From assembly GCA_002086835.1 (NCBI GenBank), contig MVIG01000003.1:62001-126000 (forward strand): a DNA stretch of 64,000 nt, written 5' to 3'. Source of the DNA: Mycolicibacterium porcinum (GTDB lineage: Bacteria > Actinomycetota > Actinomycetes > Mycobacteriales > Mycobacteriaceae). The notes beneath the pieces are model-generated. The model saw only the letters and a program-made list of their open reading frames with translations. It was not told the origin of the DNA and did not search any database. The position numbers were made by a program, and so were the translations under genes. The stretch's first letter is position 1. Each line of letters starts with the position of its first letter. This document shows, in pieces, positions 34,695 to 43,517 of the stretch.

Positions 34695-35507
34695 ATGGGC
34701 ACTGACCAGCGTGAGGTGCTGCGCGACAGCTTGCGCAATTACGCCGAAGCCAAGAACCGGCACGACGTGGAGGCCATCGTCGCCGCCTACGCGCCCGAAG
34801 GCAGCTATCTGGACCCCGGTGTCCGCCGGCCGGTTTCGGGCCACGCCCAGCTGAGAACCTTCTACGAAGCCGTATTCCGATCGATTCCCGACTACCGGGG
34901 TGAGTTCGACGGCGCGGCTTTCGGCACGGACACCGCTGTGGTGTGGGGCCGGATGACGGGCACCGTGGGCGACGATCTTGTCGGCCTACCCACCACGGCA
35001 GGCAGCAGAATCGACGTGCCCGTCACCTTCGTCTGCACGTTCCGCGATGGCCAACTATTCAGCGACGTCGGCTATTTCGACACCGAGTTGCTCCGCCGCC
35101 AAGCCGGTGTACGCGAGGCCGGCTCAGATGTCGAATCCTTCGTCGCCGGCTGGGCGAAGTTCTGGGCGTCGCCGGGAGACGCCGGCGGGGTTCACGATCT
35201 GGTCACCGACGATGTGGCGCTGCACTGGCCGGGAACAGACGAGCCGCTGCGCGGACGCGATGCGTACGTCGGCCGACTGGCCGCCGCGGTGCAGCTTATC
35301 CCCGACCTGACGTTGTCGGCGGTCGACTTCGCCTATCGCGACGGCGTTCTCATGCTGGCGTGGGAAGGCAGCGGCACGATCGCCGGGGAGCCCCGCCGCT
35401 GGCCCGGCGTCGACCGGTTCCGCCTGCACGGAAACCGAACTGCCGAAACCACCGTCGTGTTCGACACTTTGGCCATGCTGCCCGCCGTTCCAGCCGACAA
35501 TCGCTGA
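34695..35507 (+). CDS. double SnoaL/NTF2-like protein
   Basis: A 270-residue protein made of two tandem NTF2-like alpha+beta barrels (about 1-130 and 140-270). The first has LRNYAEAKNRHDVEAIVAAY, VRRPVSGHAQLRTFYEAVF and VTFVCTFRDGQL; the second has FVAGWAKFWASPGDAGGVHD and EPLRGRDAYVGRLAAAV. Such domains bind small hydrophobic ligands or act as isomerases/cyclases. RBS GAGGAGAAG; the gap to the molybdoenzyme is 12 bases, so they form an operon. Confidence 0.8.
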   Translation: MGTDQREVLRDSLRNYAEAKNRHDVEAIVAAYAPEGSYLDPGVRRPVSGHAQLRTFYEAVFRSIPDYRGEFDGAAFGTDTAVVWGRMTGTVGDDLVGLPTTAGSRIDVPVTFVCTFRDGQLFSDVGYFDTELLRRQAGVREAGSDVESFVAGWAKFWASPGDAGGVHDLVTDDVALHWPGTDEPLRGRDAYVGRLAAAVQLIPDLTLSAVDFAYRDGVLMLAWEGSGTIAGEPRRWPGVDRFRLHGNRTAETTVVFDTLAMLPAVPADNR

Positions 35508-35522
35508 CCCGAGGAGATCCTC

Positions 35523-36470
35523 ATGCGCGCCATCATCCAAGAAGAATGGGACGGTCCGGACTCTGTACGGCTGGCCGAAGTGCCCGAGCCTCACCCCGCC
35601 CCCACCGAGGTGAAGGTCCGGGTCCGCGCCGCGGGCGTCAACCCGGTCGACTACTACACAAGCCGCGGCCTGGCCTACAACCGGGTACTTGAGCTGCCCT
35701 TCATCCACGGTTGGGACGTGGCCGGGGTGGTCGAGGAGGTCGGCTACGGCGTCAGCCGATTTCAGGTGGGCGACCGCGTCTTCGGCATGCCATGGTTTCC
35801 GCGGCCTGCGGGCGGCTACGCCGAGTTCGTCACCGCGCCGTCGCGCCACTTCGCATCAATCCCAACCGGACTGAGCTTCACCGAGGCGGCAGCCCTGCCG
35901 CTGGCGGGGCTCACCGCGTGGCAGATGCTCGTCGACGTGGCCCAGGTGGAGTCCGGCCAGGGGGTGCTGGTGTCGGCCGCGGCAGGCGGCGTCGGCCATC
36001 TGGCCGTCCAGATCGCCAAGGCGCGCGGCGCGTACGTCATCGGTGCCGCACGCGCTGCCAAGCACGACTTCGTCCGCGGTATGGGCGCCGACGAGGTGGT
36101 GGACTACACCACGACTCCGGTCCACGAAGTCGTCAGCGACGTCGATGCGGTGATTCAGATGTTCGGCGGAGATGCCGGGGTCAGAGCCCTCGAGTGCCTC
36201 CGTCCGGGCGGGATCCTTGTCAGTGCCCAGGCCGCCTGGACGCCCGGCTTGTTCGAGCGGGCCGGCGAGTTGAACGTGCACGCGTACGACTACCTGGTCG
36301 AGCCCGACGCGGCCGGACTGCAATCCATCGCTGGGCTCGTGACCGACGGACGACTGCGGGTAGACGTAGCCGCCCAGTACCCGCTGTCGGAAGCCGCCCA
36401 GGCGTTGAAGGTGATCGGCGAGGGTCGCACCAGCGGCAAGATCGTGCTCGACCTCGGGCCAGAGAACTGA
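35523..36470 (+). CDS. NADP-dependent quinone/alkenal oxidoreductase (MDR family)
   Basis: A 315-residue zinc-independent medium-chain reductase. The N-terminal GroES-like part (VKVRVRAAGVNPVDYYTSRG) lacks the zinc cysteines; the Rossmann nucleotide loop VSAAAGGVGHLAVQIAK is at about 151-167. Members reduce quinones or activated double bonds with NADPH. GAGGAGATC precedes the ATG and it lies 15 bases after the SnoaL gene, completing a three-gene unit with the molybdoenzyme. Confidence 0.87.
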   Translation: MRAIIQEEWDGPDSVRLAEVPEPHPAPTEVKVRVRAAGVNPVDYYTSRGLAYNRVLELPFIHGWDVAGVVEEVGYGVSRFQVGDRVFGMPWFPRPAGGYAEFVTAPSRHFASIPTGLSFTEAAALPLAGLTAWQMLVDVAQVESGQGVLVSAAAGGVGHLAVQIAKARGAYVIGAARAAKHDFVRGMGADEVVDYTTTPVHEVVSDVDAVIQMFGGDAGVRALECLRPGGILVSAQAAWTPGLFERAGELNVHAYDYLVEPDAAGLQSIAGLVTDGRLRVDVAAQYPLSEAAQALKVIGEGRTSGKIVLDLGPEN

Positions 36471-36681
36471 CCGGTCGAGCGCACCGGCGCTTGGCCGAAG
36501 CGATGCCATCCCTCAGTGGCGGCGTCGCGAATCACACAGGTCAGCCGGTGTGGGCGTAACCGGCGTTAGTTGCCAGTGGCAGCAAACAATGCGACGCGTC
36601 TGTCGCAGCGCTGGTCGCAGTCCTACCGTTTCTTGTGCGGACGTCCTCTGCCGTGCGGTTTCCCCACGAAAGGCCGGAACC

Positions 36682-37125
36682 ATGGCCAGTGACCAGAACA
36701 AGGCAATTTCCCGTCGCATCTGGGAGGTATTCGCTTCCGGCGACCTCAGTGAGTTGGACGACCTCGTCGCCCCCACTGCCGCCTTCCACGACACGCAGGA
36801 TCCGTTCGGGGATCAGCGCGGCCCCGAACACATGCGCAGCCTGATGGGGATGTATCGGAACTCGTTCTCCAACATGCGATTCGACATCAAGATGCAGCTC
36901 GCCGAGGGCGACTACGTCTGCACGATGATCGAGGCGCAAGGTGACAACACCGGCGAGATCATGGGTCAGCCGGCCACCGGCAAACACAGCCGGATCAATC
37001 TGACCGATGTCGACCGGATCGAGAACGGCAAGATCGCCGAGAGCTGGGTTACCTGGGACACCCTCGGAATGCTGCAGCAACTCGGCTTGATCCCCGCAGG
37101 GGCAGAGCACAAGGCGCCCGCCTGA
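36682..37125 (+). CDS. SnoaL-like ester cyclase-type protein
   Basis: A 147-residue single NTF2-like domain with the SnoaL/polyketide-cyclase-type layout: NKAISRRIWEVFASGDLSELDDLV, FHDTQDPFGDQRGPEHM, GQPATGKHSRINLTDVDRIENGKIAESWVTWD split over the barrel. The frame is open upstream, but ATG 36682 has GAAAGGCCGG before it. It is 211 bases from the reductase gene, so probably has its own promoter. Substrate unknown. Confidence 0.8.
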   Translation: MASDQNKAISRRIWEVFASGDLSELDDLVAPTAAFHDTQDPFGDQRGPEHMRSLMGMYRNSFSNMRFDIKMQLAEGDYVCTMIEAQGDNTGEIMGQPATGKHSRINLTDVDRIENGKIAESWVTWDTLGMLQQLGLIPAGAEHKAPA

Positions 37126-37779
37126 GCTAGTTCCCCGCAGGGTCCAGGGCCGGCCGCGGCCCTGGACCCGCACTTCTGTTCACACATCGACGCACTCCGC
37201 GACTCAGTCCCCATCGAGGCCACCGGAACGGGACCGCAGTGCGCGGCAATTCGACCACTGCTCCGGACGTCATGGCCAAAGTAGTTGCCGGTCACTGTGA
37301 TTGCCGTTCCCCCACCCAAGGCAGAAACCGCGTCAACCCCGACGCCGGAAGTGTCGGGCCACGCGGAGCCACCGTCGAACGGTCGAACACCTTGCACCGG
37401 CGCCACCCGAAAATCTACATTGGCCGCTGTAGACATTTGGGCTTAGTCGGGCTAAAGTAGCCGGTGTTGAGAGCAGAGGTTAAGTGGCACGGGAGATGAC
37501 GAACTGCCCGTGAAGTGTGACGTCAACGCGGTCATGCAGTAACAGGGTCAGACAGCACGTTGCCCCTCAGGCCGCGGTGAAGGTGGAGAACACGGCGAAA
37601 GGAGGGAGTTACCGTCGGATCGTCGCGCGAGTGTCTGCGCGGCCGATCTTGCAGTATCCCTAGTAGTGCCGGGAGATGACCATGATCTCCCGCGGATCGG
37701 TGTCCCCCGGGGCGGTGGTTCAATACCCCGGGGGACACCGACCTCTTCCCTATCGACGTCACCCGGCCGAAACGAGCGG
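37126..37779. other. hairpin-rich intergenic region before MerR gene
   Basis: About 650 bases without a convincing gene. It holds a 7-bp inverted repeat (37671-37677 with 37685-37691) and a strong hairpin of 15 perfect base pairs (37698-37712 with 37726-37740, 13-base loop; one more pair extends it). A 10-base block GGGAGATGAC occurs twice (37491 and 37671). The large hairpin ends about 40 bases before the most upstream plausible MerR start. It may be a leader attenuator, small RNA or terminator without T run. Confidence 0.5.
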
Positions 37780-38202
37780 GTGCCCATCCCGGTAGGCTCC
37801 CAACTGGGACACGCAGTTGATTGTTCGAAAGGTGTAGTCGTACAACCACAGAGCGGTTCACACGAACCCAACCCGAATGACAAATTCGACGACGAGGACT
37901 ACCCCGCTTACAGCATGGGCAGTGCTGCGCGAATCCTTGATACCACTCCGGCATTTCTGCGCAGCCTCGATGAGGCCAAACTGCTGACCCCGCAACGTTC
38001 TGAAGGGGGTCATCGCCGGTATTCGCGCTATCAGCTGCGGATCGCCGCGCGCGCCCGTGAGCTCGTCGATCAGGGGACCGCGTTAGAAGCGGCCTGCCGG
38101 ATCATCATTCTCGAAGACCAGCTCGCCGAGGCACACGCCATCAACGCCGAACTGCAACGGCGCATGCACGACCGCGCCGTTGACGACGATCAGCAAACCT
38201 GA
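37780..38202 (+). CDS. MerR-family helix-turn-helix protein
   Basis: A MerR-type regulator whose core runs DYPAYSMGSAARILDTTPAFLR, then LLTPQRSEGGHRRYSRYQL, then a helical segment ARARELVDQGTALEAACRIIILEDQLAEA. The only in-frame ATG (37915) would cut off the DYPAY segment that I expect to be coding, so an upstream GTG (37780) is given; the exact start is uncertain. Similar proteins in mycobacteria lie beside hsp20 genes, as here. It faces the HspR-like gene at 38215. Probably a stress regulator; no effector-binding domain is present. Confidence 0.7.
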   Translation: MPIPVGSQLGHAVDCSKGVVVQPQSGSHEPNPNDKFDDEDYPAYSMGSAARILDTTPAFLRSLDEAKLLTPQRSEGGHRRYSRYQLRIAARARELVDQGTALEAACRIIILEDQLAEAHAINAELQRRMHDRAVDDDQQT

Positions 38203-38214
38203 GCTGCGCCAGCG

Positions 38215-38571
38215 TCATCGACGCTCGTTTCGGCGTGCGCTGCGCGGCTTCTGCGATCGGAGTCGCGCATTCTCCGAAGTGAGCTCGCCGTTGGTCGACG
38301 CCAGCTCGGCGTTGCGGTCCTGCAACGGCAGAATCTGGGCGATGCCGGCGATGTTGACACCGTCGGCGACCAGGTCGGCTATCCGCTGCAGCCGGTCGAG
38401 GTCGTCGTCGCTGTAGCGGCGGGTGCCGCCGTCAGTACGTGCCGGGGTGAGCAGCCCGCGCCGCTCATACAGGCGCAAGGTCTGCGGATCGATTCCGCTC
38501 AGCTCGGCGGCCACCGAAATGCCGTATACCCCTCGCGCCGATCGCGTCAACGCCTCGCTCTGCACGTCCAA
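38215..38571 (-). CDS. HspR-like MerR regulator
   Basis: A 118-residue MerR-class protein with winged HTH YGISVAAELSGIDPQTLRLYERRGLLTP split over residues 16-43, the GGTRRYSDDDLDRL wing and a coiled-coil helix rich in Asn/Glu. The arrangement VAAELSGIDPQTLRLYE is that of HspR heat-shock repressors. It is divergent from hsp20 (127 bases apart), with symmetric sequences between. Probable repressor of hsp20 and itself. Confidence 0.82.
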   Translation of the reverse strand: MDVQSEALTRSARGVYGISVAAELSGIDPQTLRLYERRGLLTPARTDGGTRRYSDDDLDRLQRIADLVADGVNIAGIAQILPLQDRNAELASTNGELTSENARLRSQKPRSARRNERR

Positions 38572-38631
38572 ACGTTTCCCTTCTCCTCGAATGGTCCACC
38601 TTCATCCTTGCACGAGTCGGAAAGCAGTGCT

Positions 38632-38657
38632 ATAAGAAACTTATGTCATCCGACATA
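38632..38657. promoter_or_regulatory. overlapping dyads between hspR-like and hsp20 genes
   Basis: ATAAG-AAA-CTTAT (38632-38644) overlaps TATGTC-ATCC-GACATA (38642-38657). They sit 41-67 bases before the hsp20 ATG, in the promoter zone. The HAIR consensus of HspR (CTTGAGT-N7-ACTCAAG) is not present, so the MerR proteins here may use a different site. Confidence 0.45.
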
Positions 38658-38698
38658 GATAATCTGTGACCAGCAGAGTGGGTTAGGAGGCAGAGATC

Positions 38699-39118
38699 AT
38701 GTTGATGCGTACCGATCCGTTCCGTGACTTCGATCGACTGGCCCAGCAGGCGCTAGGCACCACGGCCCGTCCGGCGGTGATGCCGATGGACGCCTGGCGT
38801 GAGGGCGACAGGTTCATCGTCGAGTTCGATCTTCCTGGGGTGGACGTGAATTCGCTGAACCTCGATGTGGAGCGCAATGTGCTCACCGTGCACGCCCAGC
38901 GTCCCGAACTGGATGCCGACCGGGAACTCGTCTCGGCCGAGCGTGCGCGCGGAGTGTTCAGCCGGCAGCTGTTCCTGGGCGAGACGCTGGACACCGACGC
39001 GATCGAGGCCAACTACGCCGGCGGGGTGTTGCGGTTGACCATTCCGGTGGCCGAGAAAGCCAAACCGCGCCGCATCGAGATCACGAGCGAAACCGACAAG
39101 ACCGCCATCAACGCCTGA
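38699..39118 (+). CDS. Hsp20 small heat-shock protein (18-kDa antigen type)
   Basis: A 139-residue alpha-crystallin-domain chaperone, nearly collinear with the 18-kDa antigen of M. leprae (start [20 protein letters not shown]). The domain contains [20 protein letters not shown] and closes with the conserved [16 protein letters not shown] (A-x-x-x-G-V-L motif). It holds unfolded proteins in an ATP-independent way. AGGAGG lies 8 bases before the ATG. The J-domain protein two genes downstream suggests a refolding team. Confidence 0.93.
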   Translation: MLMRTDPFRDFDRLAQQALGTTARPAVMPMDAWREGDRFIVEFDLPGVDVNSLNLDVERNVLTVHAQRPELDADRELVSAERARGVFSRQLFLGETLDTDAIEANYAGGVLRLTIPVAEKAKPRRIEITSETDKTAINA

Positions 39119-39177
39119 CGAGGCCCACCGCACCCGCGGGGCCCGGGACGCCGCATCCGGGAAAGGGGGTGAGTGAC

Positions 39178-39696
39178 ATGGCGCCCGATATCCAACCCGA
39201 TATCCGTTGGGACCGCAGCCTGCTCGATGAGGCGGCGGCGATCGTGGAGGCCGAGTGGATACGCCTGCGACAGGATGAGGCCCTATGGGAGCGTGAACTC
39301 GCCGACCTGCTCGCCGAGGGGTCTGCGCCCCGGCCCCGCCCTGGCTACCTCGGCACACTGAGTGCTCGGTTCCGGCGCCCGCGCGCACCGATACCGGCAC
39401 TGCGACGGTGGCTACGGCGGCGCTGGCTGCCCGCACCGGTGTCGGCTACCCAGCGTTCTCCTCCGCACCACCTGGCGATGAAACACGTTGCGAGGAAAGG
39501 GAGGTGTCCTTCATTCGATAAATCAACCAGGCCACCGACGCCGGCGTCGGCCCACATCTGTCAGATTGTGGCGTCACCGCGACCGACACCGACGCCCGAG
39601 GTCGGTCCGCGCACGCACCGCCACCACCAGTGGCGCACCGAACGTGGCCCGTACACACGGCGTCATGGCCCCACATCAACCACCCTCGCCCGGTGA
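39178..39696 (+). CDS. hypothetical protein after hsp20
   Basis: A 172-residue frame with AAAGGGGG about 10 bases before its ATG. The first 100 residues look protein-like: DIRWDRSLLDEAAAIVEAEW, a charged helical stretch, an Arg-rich segment, and QRSPP near residue 98. The last 70 residues are Pro/Thr/His/Arg-rich and may be read-through beyond the usual end. I recall short proteins with the WDRSLLDEAA..VE.EWIR start next to mycobacterial hsp20 genes. Function unknown. Confidence 0.5.
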   Translation: MAPDIQPDIRWDRSLLDEAAAIVEAEWIRLRQDEALWERELADLLAEGSAPRPRPGYLGTLSARFRRPRAPIPALRRWLRRRWLPAPVSATQRSPPHHLAMKHVARKGRCPSFDKSTRPPTPASAHICQIVASPRPTPTPEVGPRTHRHHQWRTERGPYTRRHGPTSTTLAR

Positions 39697-39815
39697 CGGG
39701 CCAACCCCGCACCGACACCGGCCACGGGTGACCGAAGAGATCCATCCACCGCGGTGACTCCCGGGAAATGCCCGAAAGCCCGGGAGCCACCGCCCCACAC
39801 CGAGAGGTAGCAGCG

Positions 39816-40175
39816 ATGGTGCGCACCCGGATCGACCCTTACCGGGTGTTGGGGGTGTCACCAGCGGCCACCCAAGACGAGATCACCCACGCCTACCGCA
39901 CCCGGCTACGTGCCCACCACCCCGACACCCGTCACACACCGTCCGCACAGGCCGCCGACCAATATCTCCAGCAACTCCTGGCCGCCTACGCGCAACTGCG
40001 CGACCCCGCCCGCCGCGCCGAATACGACCGCGTCAACGGCACCCCGACACCATCCATCCCTGCTGACAATCCCACCGCAGGCCCCGTCTCGATCCCCGTC
40101 ACACACCGCCCGACCACTGACGGCGGCACCGCCGTGCCGCCCTTGCGGGTCGGCCCCGTACGCCGCCACCGGTAA
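39816..40175 (+). CDS. J-domain (DnaJ-like) protein
   Basis: A 119-residue protein with an N-terminal J domain (about 7-66): DPYRVLGVSPAATQDEITHAY, the obligatory HPD motif in RAHHPDT, then LAAYAQLRDPARRAEYDRV. No Gly/Phe or zinc-finger region, so it is a class C J protein. It would stimulate DnaK ATPase for clients held by Hsp20. RBS GAGAGG precedes the ATG at 39816. Confidence 0.88.
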   Translation: MVRTRIDPYRVLGVSPAATQDEITHAYRTRLRAHHPDTRHTPSAQAADQYLQQLLAAYAQLRDPARRAEYDRVNGTPTPSIPADNPTAGPVSIPVTHRPTTDGGTAVPPLRVGPVRRHR

Positions 40176-40575
40176 CACCCGAGGCGCGACCGCAGGCGAG
40201 ATCAGCAAAAGGCGAGAGCGTCCCCCGCGCTCTCCCCCTGCAGCCCCGGTTCACGACCAGAATCGCGATTGACCACCGTCCGGCGACATCCGAACGCGCG
40301 GCAGTAACCCGAGTTCGCCAGAACAGCGCGACGACCGCAACGAGACCCGCCGACCGACGACGGATCGCACAGCCGCCACAATCCGCGCACGGCCACGGCG
40401 AATCACCCTGCCGCATAGAACATGCCCCTGGCTCGACGACGGGATCCGCAGCAGCAGGCTGGGCGGAATACACCCAAGATCACCATCTCGGCAAATTTGC
40501 CCCCGGGGAAATAACTGTTGTTACATTATGCAAGCATTTTGTAGGACACATCACACTCCAAAGGCGGCGCGCTTG
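40176..40575. other. intergenic region, no gene seen
   Basis: 400 bases between the J-domain gene and the exported protein at 40576. The last 100 bases are AT-richer (about 40495-40560) and probably hold the promoter of the exported protein. An alternative in-frame ATG lies at 40528 but has no ribosome binding site. Confidence 0.5.
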
Positions 40576-42618
40576 ATGTCACAGCCCACTCCTCCCCGTC
40601 TGCACAAGGCAAAGGCAGCAGCCACCGCAGCGGCGATCGTCGCGACCACGGCAGCGTTGACCGCAGGTGTCGCCTCATCCGCGCCGGAGGCGCTCGCAGC
40701 CCACAACCGAAGCGTGCAAGCGGATATCGAGCTGACGGCGGCCTCGAATCCCGACGTCGGCAAGATCCCCGACATCGTCGGGATCTACGGTGTAGGGCCG
40801 ATCTTCTGGACCGCGCAAGCCCTCGGGATCACCCCCGAGAACGTGATCAAGGCCGCCGGTGGTTTGACCGGCAACACCGCGCTGGCCGAAACCGTCATCG
40901 GGTTACTGAATCTGCTCGACGCCATCTCCCCCATCGAGGCCGGCGTCAAGGGCCCGATGCCCAGCGATGTGTACGACGCGGTGAACGGGCTGACATATAC
41001 CACCGACGCTCTGGCGCAGCTGCTCGGCGTCCGCGATGGATCCGTCATGGACAAAATTGTCGACTGGTTGGTCGGCAACGCCCCCATCCTGAATCAGCGC
41101 CGCGACATCATCTTGTCAGAGAGCCTGGGCGGCCTCACCACATCGCTCGCATACCGCGACATGATCAATGCGGTCCAGTCGAATGACCCGAACTGGCGCG
41201 TCGGCGTCACGGGGCAGTGGCTGATCTTCGTCAACAACGTCAGCCGCCCGGGCGGCGGATTATTGGCGCTGGCAACGCCTTTCACCAACCTGTTCGGCCT
41301 GAACCTCACCACACCGGATGCCGGCAGCTACACCAATGCCGACAAGACCAAGGTGCTCAACACCTCGATCCTCGACATCACCTGGGCCTACAACCCGCTG
41401 TCGGATGCACCCACCACGCTCAACCCGCTGGCCTGGGCCAACTCGGCCGCAGCCGGGGTGTTCCTGACCTACCTGTTGCCCGACGAGGACAACAACATCA
41501 GCAGCCACGTGCTGCCGAAGTTGATCGGCGGCATTGCCGACGGCGTGAAGGTGATGATCGATCCGACCGGCGGCCAGGGCACCTCTTTGATTCCGGGCCT
41601 CGGCAAGTTGCTGGACGGGCTAGGCATCAAGCTCCTCGCCTTCCCGGGCAACGCCACATACATCACGTATGACTCCGGCAATCTCCCGTTGCTGGAGCCG
41701 TTCCGGGTGGCGCCGCATCTGCTGAACCTCGTTCCGGGCGTTGACATCCCGACTCCGCTGACCGACAGCATCGAGCCCGCACTGCGCAAGCTGGTGAACA
41801 TGGGGTACCAGGACGTCAACCCGGCGAATCTGGAGCGCACGTTCAACGAAGCCGGCGAGCAGGCCTACCTGTGGCACTCCCCGCTCACCCCGACGCAGCA
41901 GCTGGCCGCCACACAGATCGTGTTCGATGCGCTCATCGACGGAATCCAGGACAACGCCCTGAACCCGGAAGCATGGACCCCGAAACTTCCGGGCGCCGAT
42001 TTCAAGCCGATCGTCCAGAACGCCGCGACGGTGGCGGCGGCCAAAGCCATCAGTGATGCGCTGGAGGCTATACAGAAGAACATTGCCGATCCCGCGTTCG
42101 ACGCCGTCGAAAAGGGCCTGGCTCCGGTCACCCACGCGCTCGATGACATGAATGCTCAGATGGAATCCGCCATCGACGGCATGCTGAAGGTCAACGGATC
42201 CACGGCCAACAAGCAGTCCGCCAAGCAGGCCATCACCCCTGGCCCATCCAGCGACAGCGTGCTGAAGACCCTCAGCCTCGATGCCGGCGCCGCCGATTCC
42301 GAAGGCACCGAGGCCAAGGACGCCGACGCGACGGCCACGCCCGTCAAGGATGTCCTCAAAGGCCTTGGTGTGGACAAGGACTCGCTGCAGACCAAGGCGA
42401 AGGCCCGGGCCAAGGCCCGTCATGCCGCTGACGCGAGCGATCCCGTCAAGAAGTCGGTCAAGGAGACTGTCGCCAAGGTTCGCGGTGCGGTCGATGACGC
42501 CGCCAAGGACGTGAAAGACGCGACCAGCGGCAAGAAGGACACGGAAAAGACGAAGAAGCCCGCGACCAAGAAGGCCAAGGCGGACAGGGCCGACAAGAAG
42601 GAGAAGTCGGCCGCGTAA
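40576..42618 (+). CDS. exported PE-PPE-domain-like protein with Lys-rich tail
   Basis: A 680-residue secreted protein. Start ATG 40576 (AAAGGCGG upstream) gives a clean signal peptide ending SSAPEALA. The body resembles the PE-PPE (alpha/beta serine hydrolase) domain: a motif LSESLGG (180-186) at the nucleophile position, with Ser183 in an SxSxG version of GxSxG, and the late block SGNLPLLEPFRVAPHLLNLV followed by ALRKLVNMGYQD. The last 100 residues are Lys/Ala/Asp-rich helix-forming sequence, like heparin- or polyanion-binding tails of mycobacterial surface proteins. There is no PE or PPE N-terminus. Possible lipid or glycan esterase; activity is unproven. Confidence 0.72.
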   Translation: MSQPTPPRLHKAKAAATAAAIVATTAALTAGVASSAPEALAAHNRSVQADIELTAASNPDVGKIPDIVGIYGVGPIFWTAQALGITPENVIKAAGGLTGNTALAETVIGLLNLLDAISPIEAGVKGPMPSDVYDAVNGLTYTTDALAQLLGVRDGSVMDKIVDWLVGNAPILNQRRDIILSESLGGLTTSLAYRDMINAVQSNDPNWRVGVTGQWLIFVNNVSRPGGGLLALATPFTNLFGLNLTTPDAGSYTNADKTKVLNTSILDITWAYNPLSDAPTTLNPLAWANSAAAGVFLTYLLPDEDNNISSHVLPKLIGGIADGVKVMIDPTGGQGTSLIPGLGKLLDGLGIKLLAFPGNATYITYDSGNLPLLEPFRVAPHLLNLVPGVDIPTPLTDSIEPALRKLVNMGYQDVNPANLERTFNEAGEQAYLWHSPLTPTQQLAATQIVFDALIDGIQDNALNPEAWTPKLPGADFKPIVQNAATVAAAKAISDALEAIQKNIADPAFDAVEKGLAPVTHALDDMNAQMESAIDGMLKVNGSTANKQSAKQAITPGPSSDSVLKTLSLDAGAADSEGTEAKDADATATPVKDVLKGLGVDKDSLQTKAKARAKARHAADASDPVKKSVKETVAKVRGAVDDAAKDVKDATSGKKDTEKTKKPATKKAKADRADKKEKSAA

Positions 42619-42658
42619 TCGCTGACAGCCCCGGTGACGCGTCGGTAGCGTGGCCAAT

Positions 42659-43420
42659 ATGCCACGCACAGTGCTCGTCACCGGGGCGACCGGCACTCTC
42701 GGCCACCACGTGGTGCCTGAGGCGACAGCCGCCGGTCACCAGGTCCGGGCATTGAGTCGTCGGGACAGGGTCGGATACACCGGCGTGCATTGGTACCAGG
42801 CCGACTTGCTCGACGCCGACAGTTTGAACGGCGCAGTCGACGGTGTCGACGTCGTCGTCCATTGCGCCACCCAAGCCACCGGAAGCAAGGACGTCAAGGC
42901 GGCCCGGAATCTGATCGAGGCCGCGCGGCGCAAGGGCGTCGGGCACCTCATCTATACCTCGATCGTGGGCATCGACGACATCCCACTTCCCTATTACAAG
43001 ACCAAGTTGCGAGTCGAGCAGGCGCTCGAAACCTCCGGTGTCGGCTACACGATTCTGCGCGCCACCCAGTTCCACGAGCTAATCGAAAAGACGTTCTCGG
43101 TGCAGCGGTTCTCGCCCGTTTTGTGGGCGCTGCGCGACGTCCGATTCCAGCCGATCGACACCCGCGATGTGGCGACGAGACTGGTCTCTTTAATCGATTC
43201 AGAACCGTCGGGACGGGTATCCGACATCGGCGGCCCCAGCGTCCACACTCACCCAGAACTGGGACAGATGTATCTCTCAGCACACAACAGCGTGCGCCGG
43301 GTGGCCAGATTCACCATCCCCGGACGCATCGTCGCCGGTTACAGGTCGGGAGCCAATCTGACCCCGGAAAATGCCGTCGACGGCGCATCGTTCCAGGACT
43401 ATTTGGACGCTCACGGATAG
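42659..43420 (+). CDS. NAD(P)-binding SDR/NmrA-like protein
   Basis: A 253-residue atypical short-chain dehydrogenase with N-terminal Rossmann loop VTGATGTLGHHV and the VDVVVHCATQATG strand. The catalytic Tyr-x3-Lys is replaced by YYKTKLRVEQ, so the pattern is YxxxK-like but shifted; such NmrA/HSCARG proteins often sense NADPH rather than catalyse. Start is ATG 42659 or GTG 42650; neither has a good ribosome binding site, so a leaderless mRNA is likely. Confidence 0.82.
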   Translation: MPRTVLVTGATGTLGHHVVPEATAAGHQVRALSRRDRVGYTGVHWYQADLLDADSLNGAVDGVDVVVHCATQATGSKDVKAARNLIEAARRKGVGHLIYTSIVGIDDIPLPYYKTKLRVEQALETSGVGYTILRATQFHELIEKTFSVQRFSPVLWALRDVRFQPIDTRDVATRLVSLIDSEPSGRVSDIGGPSVHTHPELGQMYLSAHNSVRRVARFTIPGRIVAGYRSGANLTPENAVDGASFQDYLDAHG

Positions 43421-43517
43421 GACTTCCGCGTCCGGCAGGGTTCACTGTCGCAACCGTGGCGACACAGTTTGGCCATCGGTCTTGCATGTGCCAGCGATCG
43501 TCGTAGGCTCGACAGCG

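Noticed and set aside
39488..39757. Second small gene overlapping the end of the hypothetical protein after hsp20
   Set aside because: No ribosome binding site and Arg/Pro-rich composition expected of a non-coding GC-rich frame.
40576..42618. PE or PPE family protein
   Set aside because: There is no N-terminal PE or PPE domain and no YxxxD/E secretion signal; only the C-terminal PE-PPE hydrolase-like domain is suggested, behind a normal signal peptide.
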